DNA of 64,000 bases from assembly GCF_001293645.1 (NCBI RefSeq), contig NZ_LBMD01000001.1:310001-374000 (forward strand), given 5' to 3'. Numbering within the stretch: position 1 is the stretch's first letter; the number at the start of each line of letters is the position of its first letter. Positions 32,594 to 41,849 of the stretch are shown in pieces. The position numbers and the translations under genes were made by a program. Below the pieces are notes generated by a model. That model saw only the letters and a list, made by a program, of their open reading frames with translations. It searched no databases and had not been told where the DNA came from. This stretch comes from Bacillus sp. CHD6a (GTDB lineage: Bacteria > Bacillota > Bacilli > Bacillales > Bacillaceae_I).

Positions 32594-34182
32594 GAAAAAT
32601 TCCCCTTATCCTGTGATGGTCCACTGTTGCTTCCTTTATCTGAAGTTTTTTTAGTATGCTTAGGCTTAAGATAAGATGGGCGAGTTATATTATCCCAAAC
32701 AGGCATTCTAACAAAAACATCTTTCTGATCTTCTAAAAGGAGAGGAGCCACTGGAGCCAAATATGGCACGCCATATGAACGTAAACCAGTCAAATGGATA
32801 ACCATGATAACAACCAACAGCAGTACTCCATACAACCCTATCAAAGCGCCCATCAAAATATAGGCAAAACGAAGAATCCTTGTAGCGATGGAAAAGTTAT
32901 AAATAGGGGATACAAAACTTGCAATAGCTGTCAAAGCGACAATGATAATTAGAACACTAGAAACTAACCCGGCCTCAACAGCCGCCTGACCTATAACTAA
33001 TGCACCAACAATGGAAACCGTCTGTCCAACAGCTCTCGGCATTCTTACTCCCGCTTCCCTCAATACTTCAAACGTAAGTTCCATCAATAGTATTTCTATT
33101 ACAGCCGGAAAAGGCACTCCTTCTCTTTGAGCTTGTACACTAATTAATAAGGATGTCGGAATTAATTCATGATGATAAGTAGAAATAGCCACATACAAAG
33201 ATGGCAATAACAAGGAAAGCATAAAAGAAACATACCGGATAAGCCTAATGAAAGAAGCCATGAAAAATGGTTGATAATAATCTTCCGTTGAAATAAAAAA
33301 ATCAGTAAAAACTGTTGGCACACTTAAGGCAAAAGGACTGCCATCCACTAACACAGCAACTTTTCCTTCTATAAGATTTGCTGCTATGTTATCTGGTCTT
33401 TCTGTGTTATAGGTAAGCGGAAAAGGTGTAAGCGTTTTGTCAGTTAAGTATTCTTCGATATTCCCACTATCAAAAAGCCCGACTACATTAACCTTTTCAA
33501 TTCTACTTTTCACCTCTTGTACAAGATTATCGTCGGTAATATTTTTTATATAACCTATCACAACCGCTGTTTTTGTATCCTGTCCGACACGGTACTGTTC
33601 AAAACAGAGATTCGGATTTCGTATTCTTCGTCTAATTAAACTAATATTTGTATTTATCGTTTCGGTAAAGCTGTCTTTTGGTCCTCTTATAATGGTTTGG
33701 GTACTCGGTTCCGTAACGTTTCTTTTTTCAATGCTTCCCAGATTGATACACAATGCCTGCTTCATTCCATCTATAATGATGACTGCATATCCATTAAGAA
33801 GCTTCCAAAAAATTTGATGATAATTCTCTGCAAATTTATAAGGAACAGAAGCAAAGTATTCTTTTCTAAACTCTTCAAGATCTCCTGAATGTAATACTGT
33901 ATCAGACCCTTCTGCAGTAACAAGCGGTTCAAAAATCTCTTCGGTCAATCTATCTTTGGCAATCAACGTGTCAAAAAAATAAACGATGGCATCCCTTTTC
34001 CCAACAATTAAAGTTGAATAATGAAAATCAATAGATAAAGAAAATTCTTTTTGTATGATTTTGTCATTATCCTCAAGTGATTCTTGTATAGGTTCCGACG
34101 TTTCTTCCGGTGAATATAGTTCTTTATCGGTAGTACTTATATTCTCACTTTCCCCTAGAAGAAATTGTTTCAACTTTCCCAA
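32590..34182 (-). CDS. Germinant receptor A subunit (GerA family)
   Basis: 530 residues. A large soluble N-terminal domain is followed by a membrane domain (FIRLIRYVSFMLSLLLPSLY, SVQAQREGVPFPAVIEILLM, LREAGVRMPRAVGQTVSIVG, the GerA signature). TTG start with AAGGAG nine bases upstream; overlaps the B-subunit stop by 13 bp. The A subunit oligomerises and is proposed to form the germinant-gated ion channel. Germinant specificity cannot be inferred. Confidence 0.93.
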   Translation of the reverse strand: MGKLKQFLLGESENISTTDKELYSPEETSEPIQESLEDNDKIIQKEFSLSIDFHYSTLIVGKRDAIVYFFDTLIAKDRLTEEIFEPLVTAEGSDTVLHSGDLEEFRKEYFASVPYKFAENYHQIFWKLLNGYAVIIIDGMKQALCINLGSIEKRNVTEPSTQTIIRGPKDSFTETINTNISLIRRRIRNPNLCFEQYRVGQDTKTAVVIGYIKNITDDNLVQEVKSRIEKVNVVGLFDSGNIEEYLTDKTLTPFPLTYNTERPDNIAANLIEGKVAVLVDGSPFALSVPTVFTDFFISTEDYYQPFFMASFIRLIRYVSFMLSLLLPSLYVAISTYHHELIPTSLLISVQAQREGVPFPAVIEILLMELTFEVLREAGVRMPRAVGQTVSIVGALVIGQAAVEAGLVSSVLIIIVALTAIASFVSPIYNFSIATRILRFAYILMGALIGLYGVLLLVVIMVIHLTGLRSYGVPYLAPVAPLLLEDQKDVFVRMPVWDNITRPSYLKPKHTKKTSDKGSNSGPSQDKGNFS

Positions 34183-35297
34183 TTAATATCACTCCTTTTT
34201 CTGCCACTTCTCCCCCTTGTTCGTATTAACACGATCACAAGTAAAATTAGTGGCAATGCGAACTGGAATGGAAGGTGGACAAAATAAGGAACAATGTGTA
34301 AACCTTCCTCAATATGTTCAGCAAAATTGTCGGTTATGATAATGGATGATAAACAAATAATGGAGCCAACAGGAATCAAATACGTCCGGTACTCTCTTTT
34401 GGAGATATGTTCTAAACCCTTTAATGCCCCAAAAAAGAAAACACCTATCTTAACGATGACGCCAAACATCACCACAAAGACAACTGCAATATCTACCCTT
34501 TCAATAAAATCTAACAAAGAGATTTCCCTCGCAGCCGAAAGGAGCGGAAAGTTAGACCTTTCTTTCATTTCGTGTCCAAGTGTCAGCACTTGAATAACAG
34601 ATGAATAGACAAGGACTAATGTACTGAAGATGATACTACCTACAGCAAAGCCTTTTGCCTTGTTATATTTAGTGACTAGTGGTAATACAACTGCGAACGC
34701 AATAAGTTCTCCAAATGGAAAGGTCAATAGCCCGGGTATAATCGCTTGGAAAATGGGTTTCATTCCTTCATCAAGAAATGGTCTTAAGTTCTCAAATTGA
34801 ATTTCTCCAGACATTAAAATAAAAATACCTACCAAAAATGTAAATGAAAACACATAAGGGAAAAATATCTCCGATGTTCTTGCCATCACTTCAATACCTG
34901 AGTTCAACATGTAAATAATCGTCAAAATAATCGTGATACTAATTATTTCAATTGGAGTAAAGACAAAAATGGTAGACACAATCAATTCACCAAAATCCCT
35001 CAAAACTCTTGCAGAAATATAAATAAAATAAATAATATAAAGGAAACTTATTACGCGCCCTAACCATTTCCCTAAACAAAATTCTATGAGAGCAAAAAGA
35101 TTATAGCCTTTTTTTCTTCCAAGCATGAAGTGCATTAGATAAATATAGCCTACTCCTATTAACCCAGCCAAACTGATGGCAATCCAGACATTTTGCTTTG
35201 CTTCTCCACCTATCCCGACTACTGTGGCGCTACCCATTTCAAAAATGAGGAGTAAGATAAACAGTTGCCATAATGAGATTGTTTCTTTATTGCCCAT
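34170..35297 (-). CDS. Germinant receptor B subunit (amino-acid-permease-like)
   Basis: About 375 residues with ten predicted membrane helices, endospore germination permease family (GerAB). ISLWQLFILLLIFEMGSATV, FGELIVSTIFVFTPIEIISI and LLTFPFGELIAFAVVLPLV are typical. In B. subtilis GerAB this subunit binds the amino-acid germinant. ATG 35297 lies ten bases from AGGGG and is slightly preferred; ATG 35306 is only two bases from it. Overlaps the small D gene by 11 bp. Confidence 0.92.
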   Translation of the reverse strand: MGNKETISLWQLFILLLIFEMGSATVVGIGGEAKQNVWIAISLAGLIGVGYIYLMHFMLGRKKGYNLFALIEFCLGKWLGRVISFLYIIYFIYISARVLRDFGELIVSTIFVFTPIEIISITIILTIIYMLNSGIEVMARTSEIFFPYVFSFTFLVGIFILMSGEIQFENLRPFLDEGMKPIFQAIIPGLLTFPFGELIAFAVVLPLVTKYNKAKGFAVGSIIFSTLVLVYSSVIQVLTLGHEMKERSNFPLLSAAREISLLDFIERVDIAVVFVVMFGVIVKIGVFFFGALKGLEHISKREYRTYLIPVGSIICLSSIIITDNFAEHIEEGLHIVPYFVHLPFQFALPLILLVIVLIRTRGRSGRKRSDINWES

Positions 35298-35526
35298 TCG
35301 TATCATTGCCCCTGTTTTGTTTATTTTTAAAGCGTAGATCTTGAATGATTGCTACAAAAATCCCAAATGTTAACGTCAAATAAACCATCCACTCTCTTAA
35401 ACCAGGATCAAAAATGAACAAACGAGTAAAACAGTCTAAAACATCCCTGTTATAGTAATAACAATCTAGGATGGAAGTAAAAATCACCATACTTAATAGA
35501 AGTAAGATAGTAAAAAATGTAACCAT
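35287..35526 (-). CDS. Small membrane protein, germinant receptor D-subunit-like
   Basis: 79 residues with two membrane segments (MVTFFTILLLLSMVIFTSIL and MVYLTLTFGIFVAIIQDL). Size, topology and place in a ger operon match the D subunits described for GerK and other receptors, which modulate receptor function. ATG 35526 has GGAGG seven bases upstream. It is first in this operon, whereas D genes usually lie at the end. Confidence 0.75.
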   Translation of the reverse strand: MVTFFTILLLLSMVIFTSILDCYYYNRDVLDCFTRLFIFDPGLREWMVYLTLTFGIFVAIIQDLRFKNKQNRGNDTNGQ

Positions 35527-35651
35527 AAAGTTGCCTCCGGTTTTCATATACTTGATAGTATTTTCTAAACATCTCAGGATATGTAAATCAGAGTGAAATA
35601 CGCAAATTTTGGGCAGTTATCTAATGCTATGCAGGCACGTGGAAGGATGGG

Positions 35652-35779
35652 GTTTCAAGAAGAATTGGAGGATATCAATAATTTCTGAGGTATATCAATA
35701 ATTCTCACAGGATATCAATAATTTTGAAGATATATCAAGAAAAAACAAATTATATCAAGAAATTGACAAATTCCATCAA
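35652..35779. repeat. 20-bp phased degenerate array, core ATATCAA
   Basis: GTTTCAA (35652), then ATATCAA at 35672, 35692, 35712, 35732 and 35752, exactly 20 bp apart, then CCATCAA (35773, 21 bp). The first ATATCAA units continue as ATATCAATAATT. It lies between the yodQ terminator and the ger operon, 126 bp upstream of the D gene. No coding frame uses it. Confidence 0.8.
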
Positions 35780-35811
35780 TATCCACCACCCTCCCTACTA
35801 TCACCACACCA

Positions 35812-35848
35812 ATAAAAATAACCGGGCAAAACCGCCCGGTCTTTTTTG
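35812..35848. terminator. Bidirectional terminator of the yodTSRQ operon
   Basis: ACCGGGC, loop, GCCCGGT (35821-35840), with CTTTTTT on the plus side and TATTTTTATT on the minus side, 25 bp after the yodQ stop. Confidence 0.85.
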
Positions 35849-35864
35849 TAGCTTGGTTATTCAT

Positions 35865-37133
35865 CTAAACTTCATCTGAGGTTTCGCACCAGTCCATTAA
35901 AAGGATGGCAAAAATCTCTGCAGCCTTTATCATTTCGTCAATGTAGATAAACTCATTAGGATAATGCGCTACTTCAGTTGTTCCGGGACCGCATACGACT
36001 GTTGGGATACCTGAAAGCTGGGTGAATAGTCCTCCATCTGTCCCCCAAGGTGATGCTTCTAAAATGGGTTGCTTCTTTTCCACTTGTATATAAGCCTTTT
36101 CCATCATCTTCACAAAGGGATGGCTTAACTCTACTGATCCCGGCACCCACTGCGCACCAAACCACTCAAGTTCGACAGGATGACGTTTAAACCACGAATC
36201 AGTCTCACTCATCTTATTCATCCACGTTGCAAGTTCTTGTTTGACGTCTACTAGTTTTTCTTCAGGTCCTACTCCTATTCTTCCTTCCAACACTACTATA
36301 TCTGGTACCGAGGATGGCCAACTTCCTCCTTCTACTTTTCCGATATTGATTGGAAGGGGAATTGGAATGCCTTTATATAAAGGATCTTCTACTCTTTTAT
36401 TTCTTTTCGTTTCTAACTCTTGGATTTTTTTTATAACCAGAATGCTCTTTTCAAGGGCACTTACTCCCTCATATCTCGTTCCTCCATGTGCTGACCGCCC
36501 CTTTACTTTTAGACGAAACCACATGGATCCTTGTTGTTTTGGGAAAATTTTCATATTTGTAGGTTCTGGTATCAGTACTGCATCTGCGGAATAGCCGCGA
36601 AGAATGGTCGCTAACGTTCCCGCTCCCCCGCTCTCTTCTTCAATGACACTTTGAAAAATTACATCCCCTTTAAGTTTTACTCCAATGGATTTTAACGCAT
36701 TTAATGCAAGTAGTAGGGAGACGTTCCCTCCCTTCATATCGGTGCTTCCCCTGCCATATATTTTTCCATCTTGAACTTTACCTTCGTACGGATCACATTC
36801 CCACTGTAACAAGTCTCCTTCAGGGACTACATCGATATGCCCATTAAGGATGATGGAACGACCACCTCCAGTTCCCTTCCAGGTCGCGACAACATTAGGA
36901 GAATCCTCAAAATTATCCCGTGTGGATACAAAATTTTCATGCAAACTCATTTCTTTACTATCCGGCTCCCATATGTCTATTTCCATCCCCAGTTCCCGAC
37001 ACGCTTCGATTACCACTGCTTGCGCAGAACTTTCATTGCCCTGTACACTTCTTTCTTGGATAAGCTTTCTTAAAAGTTTGACAGCACTTCCCTTGTTCTT
37101 AACCAACCATTCCTTGAGCATTTTCTCTTTCAT
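35865..37133 (-). CDS. yodQ: M20-family peptidase/deacylase YodQ
   Basis: 422 residues, ArgE/DapE/ACY1 family. Metal-site motifs SIILNGHIDVVPEGD (His, Asp), YGRGSTDMKGGNVS (Asp), VIEEESGGAGT (Glu pair) and a late His in TEVAHYPNE; the lid domain has SAHGGTRYEG. It would hydrolyse an N-acyl amine. ATG 37133 follows AGGGGGG; the GTG 21 bp earlier overlaps that site. Last gene of yodT-S-R-Q. Proposed here to deacetylate an acetamido acid derived from acetyl-beta-lysine (inference). Confidence 0.9.
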   Translation of the reverse strand: MKEKMLKEWLVKNKGSAVKLLRKLIQERSVQGNESSAQAVVIEACRELGMEIDIWEPDSKEMSLHENFVSTRDNFEDSPNVVATWKGTGGGRSIILNGHIDVVPEGDLLQWECDPYEGKVQDGKIYGRGSTDMKGGNVSLLLALNALKSIGVKLKGDVIFQSVIEEESGGAGTLATILRGYSADAVLIPEPTNMKIFPKQQGSMWFRLKVKGRSAHGGTRYEGVSALEKSILVIKKIQELETKRNKRVEDPLYKGIPIPLPINIGKVEGGSWPSSVPDIVVLEGRIGVGPEEKLVDVKQELATWMNKMSETDSWFKRHPVELEWFGAQWVPGSVELSHPFVKMMEKAYIQVEKKQPILEASPWGTDGGLFTQLSGIPTVVCGPGTTEVAHYPNEFIYIDEMIKAAEIFAILLMDWCETSDEV

Positions 37134-37169
37134 TTCATCCCCCCTTCTTTTCACAGCATAATTAATTCA

Positions 37170-37823
37170 TTATAAAAATGTAGGCGACAATGTAAAGGGT
37201 GCTTCAGTTTTCTCTTTCACCTGTTCCAAACTCACGCCTGGCATTAATTCTCGAAGATAAAGTCCAGCTTCTGTAATCTCAAAAACTGCTAAATCAGTAA
37301 TAATGATGTCCACACATTTTGGTGTAGTTACAGGTAAACTGCATGATTTTACCACTTTTGATTGCCCATTTTTATCTGTATGGCTCATTAATACGATCAC
37401 TTTTTTTGCTTTTTGTGAAAGTTCCATAGCCCCACCCATTCCTGGTACCCTTTTGCCGGGGACGATCCAGTTAGCCAAATCTCCCTGTTCCGATACTTGT
37501 AGTGATCCAAGAATCGTAATATCCAGCTTCCCTTTCCTAATCATTCCAAAAGCTAGTGCACTATCAAAATAGGATGCACCAAGCTGGACAGATACCGGAA
37601 ATCCGGCAGCATTACAGAGATTGGCATCTTCTTCCCCGGACTGAGGAGTCGATGCCATTCCTAACACACCGTTTTCTGCTTGGAAAAAAACATGGATATT
37701 TTCCGGTAGGTGATTGGGTACCAGGGATGGAATACCTATTCCTAAGTTTACAACCATTCCATTTTCTATTTCCTTGGCCGCTCTTTTGGCAATCAAATTC
37801 CGTATGTTTCCTCCCATACCCAT
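37170..37823 (-). CDS. yodR: 3-oxoacid-type CoA-transferase subunit B
   Basis: 217 residues. GMVVNLGIGIPSLVPNHLP, then the active-site Glu motif FFQAENGVLGMA, GSLQVSEQGDLANWIVPG and GMGGAMELSQKAKKVIVLM; it belongs to the SCOT/ScoB class of type I CoA transferases. ATG 37823 has AGGGGGTG eight bases upstream; the frame to 37901 has no site. Overlaps the subunit A gene by 31 bp, implying tight coupling. Acceptor acid unknown. Confidence 0.93.
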   Translation of the reverse strand: MGMGGNIRNLIAKRAAKEIENGMVVNLGIGIPSLVPNHLPENIHVFFQAENGVLGMASTPQSGEEDANLCNAAGFPVSVQLGASYFDSALAFGMIRKGKLDITILGSLQVSEQGDLANWIVPGKRVPGMGGAMELSQKAKKVIVLMSHTDKNGQSKVVKSCSLPVTTPKCVDIIITDLAVFEITEAGLYLRELMPGVSLEQVKEKTEAPFTLSPTFL

Positions 37824-38509
37824 GTCCAGTTCACCCCCTCGCTTTGAACCATATAATCCACATATACTCCGGGCACGACAATTTCTTCCGGATCCAAACA
37901 ACCTAGAGGAACAAATTCCTCCACTTCCACGATGGTTTTTGCCCCTGCCATTGCCACAAGAGGATTGGTGTTTCTGGCGCTTTTATCGAAAATAAGATTC
38001 CCATATGGATCTGCTTTTTTTGCATAGACGATTGAAAGGTCTGCAGTTAAAGCTGGTTCAAGAATATATTCTTTTCCACCTGATGTAAGAATTTGCTTGT
38101 TTTTTGTTACAATATCACTCTCAATCCCTACATCTACCAAAATCCCTCCTAAACCTACACCACCAGCTCTTATTCTTTCTGCTAATGTTCCCTGCGGACT
38201 GAACTCGACTTCCATCTTTTTATCTGTCATCATTCTGCCTGCAACTGGATTAGAACCTATATGGGAAGCAATCAATTTATTTACCCTTCCTGCACACACT
38301 ACCTTACCAATCCCTATAGTCGGAAAGCCTGCGTCATTTCCGATAAGTGTCAGGTTTTTCACCTTTGAAGCCAAGAGGTCATCAACCAATTTCGGAGGTG
38401 TCCCTACACCTCCAAAGCCGCCGAACATCAATGTCATTCCATCAAAAAATAATTGGCGGACCAATTCCTGTTCCACTATTTTGTTGAATGTATTCTCAAC
38501 TTTCTCCAT
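37793..38509 (-). CDS. yodS: 3-oxoacid-type CoA-transferase subunit A
   Basis: 238 residues. FDGMTLMFGGFGGVGTPPKL (CoA-loop GGFGGxGxP), NLTLIGNDAGFPTIGIGKV, EFSPQGTLAERIRAGGVGLGG and GADPYGN-like KADPYGNLIFDKSARN are all typical of ScoA/AtoD. Pairs with YodR. The subunit order A-B is normal. Confidence 0.93.
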   Translation of the reverse strand: MEKVENTFNKIVEQELVRQLFFDGMTLMFGGFGGVGTPPKLVDDLLASKVKNLTLIGNDAGFPTIGIGKVVCAGRVNKLIASHIGSNPVAGRMMTDKKMEVEFSPQGTLAERIRAGGVGLGGILVDVGIESDIVTKNKQILTSGGKEYILEPALTADLSIVYAKKADPYGNLIFDKSARNTNPLVAMAGAKTIVEVEEFVPLGCLDPEEIVVPGVYVDYMVQSEGVNWTWVWEETYGI

Positions 38510-38522
38510 CCCTGTCCACTCC

Positions 38523-39854
38523 TTACAATTCTGCTTGAAGTTCGTTTAGTGTCATTTCTAGGATGGTAATCAGTTCATCTATTTCTTTTTGGTTGATTGA
38601 TAGTGGAGGTGCAATAATGACGGCATCGCCTCCGACACCTTCAATTCCCGCTGATGCAGGGTAGATGAGCAAACCATTTTTCTGGGCCAACTCTACCAGT
38701 CTCGGGGTGACTGCTTTTTCTTGTGAGTAAGGATACTTCGTTGCAAGATCTGCTACAATTTCCATTCCAAGTAAAAGTCCTTTGCCTCTAACATCACCAA
38801 TAAAGGAGTAAGTTTGTTTTAATTGATGTAATTGTTGCAACAGATAATCTCCCATATGCAGGCCATTTCTTACAAGATTTTGGCTTTCAATGTATTCTAA
38901 TACAGCTAATGCAACTGCTGCAGATTGGGGATTAGCACTATACGTATGTCCACTCATAATCAGCCTAGACCCCTTTAGAATGCTTTCTATTATCCTCTCG
39001 CTCACTAGGGTTGCAGCAATGGGAGTATAACCAGCACTCATGCCTTTGCCTATACAAATAATGTCTGGAATGACGTCCCAATGTTCCATCGCAAACATTT
39101 TGCCCGTTCTTCCGATACCTGTCATTACTTCGTCTGCAATAAAATGAATGTGATATTTTTTGCAAATCGCTGCAATTCTTTGATAATACCCATCAGGCGG
39201 GCAGATTGCTCCAGCTGCTGCCCCAATCACCGGCTCGGCTACAAATGCTGCGATGTTCTTTTCCCCAATTTCCAAGATGGCACGCTCTAGATCTTCCGCA
39301 CATTTAAGACCACATGATGGATATTCAAGTTGAAAAGGACAACGGTAACAATAAGGCGGTTCTACTACAGGAGACTTTTCCAATAAAGGCTCAAATCTCT
39401 TCCTGCGATCCGCATGTCCTGAGAGGGATAGTGCTCCTATTGTAATACCGTGATAGCTTTTCCATCGTGAAATAATCTGGTTTTTTTTAGGTTCTCCTTC
39501 CTCTTGCCAATATTGGATTGATATTTTCATTGCTGTTTCCACAGCTTCTGTCCCACTATTTACGAAAAACGACCAATTAATATCTCCTGGTGTGATAGAA
39601 CTAATCTTTGTTGCCAGTTTTTCCGCAGGAACACTGCTGAATTGGGATCGATAAACGAATGATACTTTGCTTGCCTGGTCAGCCATCGCATCTATTACAG
39701 CTTGTACATGATGACCAATGCTTGCCGTAACAGCTCCAGACGAACCATCCAAATATTTCTTACCAGTGACATCATATAAATACACTCCGCTACCGTGGCT
39801 TATCACCGGATATTCTTTATCTAATAAAGGCTTAATAAGATAGGATTGATCCAT
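38523..39854 (-). CDS. yodT: Class III PLP aminotransferase YodT
   Basis: 443 residues. GSSGAVTASIGHHVQAV, FFVNSGTEAVETAMKI, SWKSYHGITIGALSLSGH-like (SRWKSYHGITIGALS), FIADEVMTGIGRTGKMFA and the PLP lysine in CIGKGMSAGYTPIAATLVS. A Cys-rich insertion (PPYCYRCPFQLEYPSCGLKC) is seen in this subgroup. It acts on omega- or beta-amino groups. AAAGGAG precedes ATG. First gene of yodT-S-R-Q. Substrate is inferred to be an (acetyl) beta-lysine derivative from context only. Confidence 0.92.
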   Translation of the reverse strand: MDQSYLIKPLLDKEYPVISHGSGVYLYDVTGKKYLDGSSGAVTASIGHHVQAVIDAMADQASKVSFVYRSQFSSVPAEKLATKISSITPGDINWSFFVNSGTEAVETAMKISIQYWQEEGEPKKNQIISRWKSYHGITIGALSLSGHADRRKRFEPLLEKSPVVEPPYCYRCPFQLEYPSCGLKCAEDLERAILEIGEKNIAAFVAEPVIGAAAGAICPPDGYYQRIAAICKKYHIHFIADEVMTGIGRTGKMFAMEHWDVIPDIICIGKGMSAGYTPIAATLVSERIIESILKGSRLIMSGHTYSANPQSAAVALAVLEYIESQNLVRNGLHMGDYLLQQLHQLKQTYSFIGDVRGKGLLLGMEIVADLATKYPYSQEKAVTPRLVELAQKNGLLIYPASAGIEGVGGDAVIIAPPLSINQKEIDELITILEMTLNELQAEL

Positions 39855-39976
39855 AAACGATTACTCCTTTCCACAACTGTCCTGTAACCGTTTACTAGCA
39901 AAGGTAGCTCCTGCCCGTTTCAAGCAAGGTAAATCCTGGCTGTCGATAAGCTAGCTTACTTTCATTCTATGTTCAG

Positions 39977-39998
39977 TTGAATGAAATCTTTCGTTCAA
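39977..39998. promoter_or_regulatory. 22-bp near-perfect palindrome upstream of yodT
   Basis: TTGAATGAAA-TC-TTTCGTTCAA: nine of ten arm positions pair. It lies 123 bp upstream of the yodT start, a distance suited to an upstream activator or a repressor site. It resembles the FadR(YsiA) half-site TGAATGA but with a 2-bp longer spacer. Confidence 0.45.
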
Positions 39999-40023
39999 TT
40001 TGTGGATTAATAAACAGTTTAAC

Positions 40024-40075
40024 CCCGCTGTTACTTTGCGCAAACGGCTGCGCTCTTTCACCTTGGCGACCCCTT
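40024..40075 (-). repeat. Decayed fragment of the GC-rich structured repeat
   Basis: CCCCGCTGTTACTTTGCGCA and AACGGCTGCGCTCTTTC align with the left end of the full copies (CACCGCTGTTGATTTCCGCA, AATGGCTTCGCTTTCC). Confidence 0.5.
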
Positions 40076-40083
40076 TCTAAAAC

Positions 40084-40115
40084 AAAAAAAGCATCACTCT
40101 CAGTTCCTGAGTGAT
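40084..40115 (-). terminator. Terminator of the YjcZ gene
   Basis: Minus strand: ATCACTC, loop, GAGTGAT, GC, then seven T. Confidence 0.85.
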
Positions 40116-40134
40116 ACTTCTTTTAAAACTTATC

Positions 40135-40278
40135 TTATTTGCAATAGCAAGCTCCAACAATGATTAACAAAATGAATAGAACTACGATCAAAACGAATGT
40201 ATTTCCACAGCCATATGCCGGGGCTACTTGAGGTGGATAGCCGCATGGTCCGCAAGTGTAGTAACAGTAATCGTGCAT
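40135..40278 (-). CDS. YjcZ-family sporulation membrane peptide, 47 aa
   Basis: ATG 40278 with AGGAGTG upstream. A Cys/Gly/Tyr-rich N-terminus (MHDYCYYTCGPCGYPPQ) precedes the family membrane helix FVLIVVLFILLIIVGACYC. YjcZ/YhdX-type peptides are made during sporulation and sit in membranes; function unknown. Two more lie at 51.7-52.0 kb. Confidence 0.9.
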   Translation of the reverse strand: MHDYCYYTCGPCGYPPQVAPAYGCGNTFVLIVVLFILLIIVGACYCK

Positions 40279-40364
40279 GGTCATCACTCCTGTTTAATAT
40301 TTACACTTCTACACTATGATATGGGTGGCTGTCCTGTATGTGCATATGCCCATTTTTGAAAAAT

Positions 40365-41849
40365 CTATTTATGTTGCTCCATTTTATCAATGATTTTGAC
40401 CATGCTTTTTAGTGTTTCCTCTATATGCGTGTTGTCCTCTGTAACTTGTTCGACTGTCGCGCTAATTTCCTCTAAACCAGCAGTAGCTTCTTCCATCAAT
40501 GCTGCAAATTCACTCGTATACGAATCTGTAGTTGCTGTTTTTTCTTTTACTGTGCTCGCAAAATCGCGGAATTGTTGGGCATCAGTCAATAATGCTTTCA
40601 AAGTTTCGCTTATTTGTTGAAAGGATTGATTTACTTGAGTAGTTGCTTCAAGGTTTTTCCCCATTTTTGCTATGTTAAGTTGCAACTGTTTCAATACTTC
40701 TTCTTTTGTTTGGTTTAAAGAGGAAAGATTTTCTGTAATCTCTTTTGTCGTTTCGCCAGTTGAGGTGGCAAGCTTCCGAATCTCCTCCGCTACCACCGCA
40801 AATCCTCTTCCAGCTTCGCCTGCTCTAGCCGCTTCAATAGATGCATTTAGAGCCAGTAAGTTTGTCTGATCCGTAATATTTTTTATGTGTTGAGTTAATA
40901 TATTCGTTTCGTCAATTTTTTCCGTAAGTACCTGGAATACAGCGTCCATTTCCGCCACATCTTGTGAAAAACTTTTCATGTTTTCTTGAAGTTCTACCGC
41001 CATCTCTTCCCCTTGATCAGCTGTGAACTTAGTAGCATTAGTAGTTTGATATAAACTATTGGATTTCTCTACAACATTATCCATCAATATGGATACATCA
41101 TTCGTCTGTTCCGCTATGCCACCAATTTGGTCTGCTTGTTTTGAACTTCCCACCGAAAGCTCCTGTATCGTTAAAGAAACCTCTTTCTGCGATTGAATAT
41201 TCATGTTCAAGCGCTCATGGACTTTATTGACTTGGTCAATTAATGTCATGGCATCCTGCTGAAAGGCTTCTTGCTTGATATGCCGCTCTTCACTTGCAGC
41301 TTGCATCGTGTCTACAATTCCCTCAAATTGAGCAAACAGTTTCTTCCCTATTTTCACTTGAACAAATGTAATGACAAACAACAAAAAGAATAATAGAACT
41401 ATATTTCCTAGTTGTCCGTCCGTCATCAGATTACCGTTTAAAAATGACCAAAGTGAGTAAGCGAAAAGGACTAAACTCCCCACCCCTCCAACGATAAAAA
41501 CATTTCTATTAAAGTAAACGGTTGCAAGCATCAAAACAAAAAAAGGTAGAATAAATCCTGATAAAGATGCCCCGCGGTTTAAAAGAATGATTAAAAATAC
41601 TAAAAATGTTACACCTACTGTAAAGTAAGGAACTAAATAGTGGAACCAATTTTTCCATCTAGTCAAAATTAATAAAACGATCCCTAAGCATAAGGCAACA
41701 AATAAGGTCACGGTTATAATGGTTGCCGCCGGTACAAAGAAATTCACTAGAAGTCCTGCACCATACGAGATAAAAATCACGAAAAACATAAGCTTATTTT
41801 TGTTGATTAAATCTTGAAACTTTAATTCTTTTACACTTACCGCTGACAT
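40365..41849 (-). CDS. Methyl-accepting chemotaxis protein with multi-span membrane sensor
   Basis: 494 residues. About six N-terminal membrane helices (residues 15-180), no periplasmic ligand domain and no clear HAMP domain, then a coiled-coil signalling domain whose hairpin tip carries [23 protein letters not shown] 41849 with GGGGG eight bases upstream. It binds CheA/CheW in the cytoplasm; the stimulus may be sensed in the membrane. Monocistronic. Confidence 0.92.
   Translation of the reverse strand: MSAVSVKELKFQDLINKNKLMFFVIFISYGAGLLVNFFVPAATIITVTLFVALCLGIVLLILTRWKNWFHYLVPYFTVGVTFLVFLIILLNRGASLSGFILPFFVLMLATVYFNRNVFIVGGVGSLVLFAYSLWSFLNGNLMTDGQLGNIVLLFFLLFVITFVQVKIGKKLFAQFEGIVDTMQAASEERHIKQEAFQQDAMTLIDQVNKVHERLNMNIQSQKEVSLTIQELSVGSSKQADQIGGIAEQTNDVSILMDNVVEKSNSLYQTTNATKFTADQGEEMAVELQENMKSFSQDVAEMDAVFQVLTEKIDETNILTQHIKNITDQTNLLALNASIEAARAGEAGRGFAVVAEEIRKLATSTGETTKEITENLSSLNQTKEEVLKQLQLNIAKMGKNLEATTQVNQSFQQISETLKALLTDAQQFRDFASTVKEKTATTDSYTSEFAALMEEATAGLEEISATVEQVTEDNTHIEETLKSMVKIIDKMEQHK

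Noticed and set aside
39977-39998. Definite FadR (YsiA) operator
   Set aside because: Half-sites match TGAATGA but the spacer is two bases too long, so it is kept only as an unassigned palindrome.
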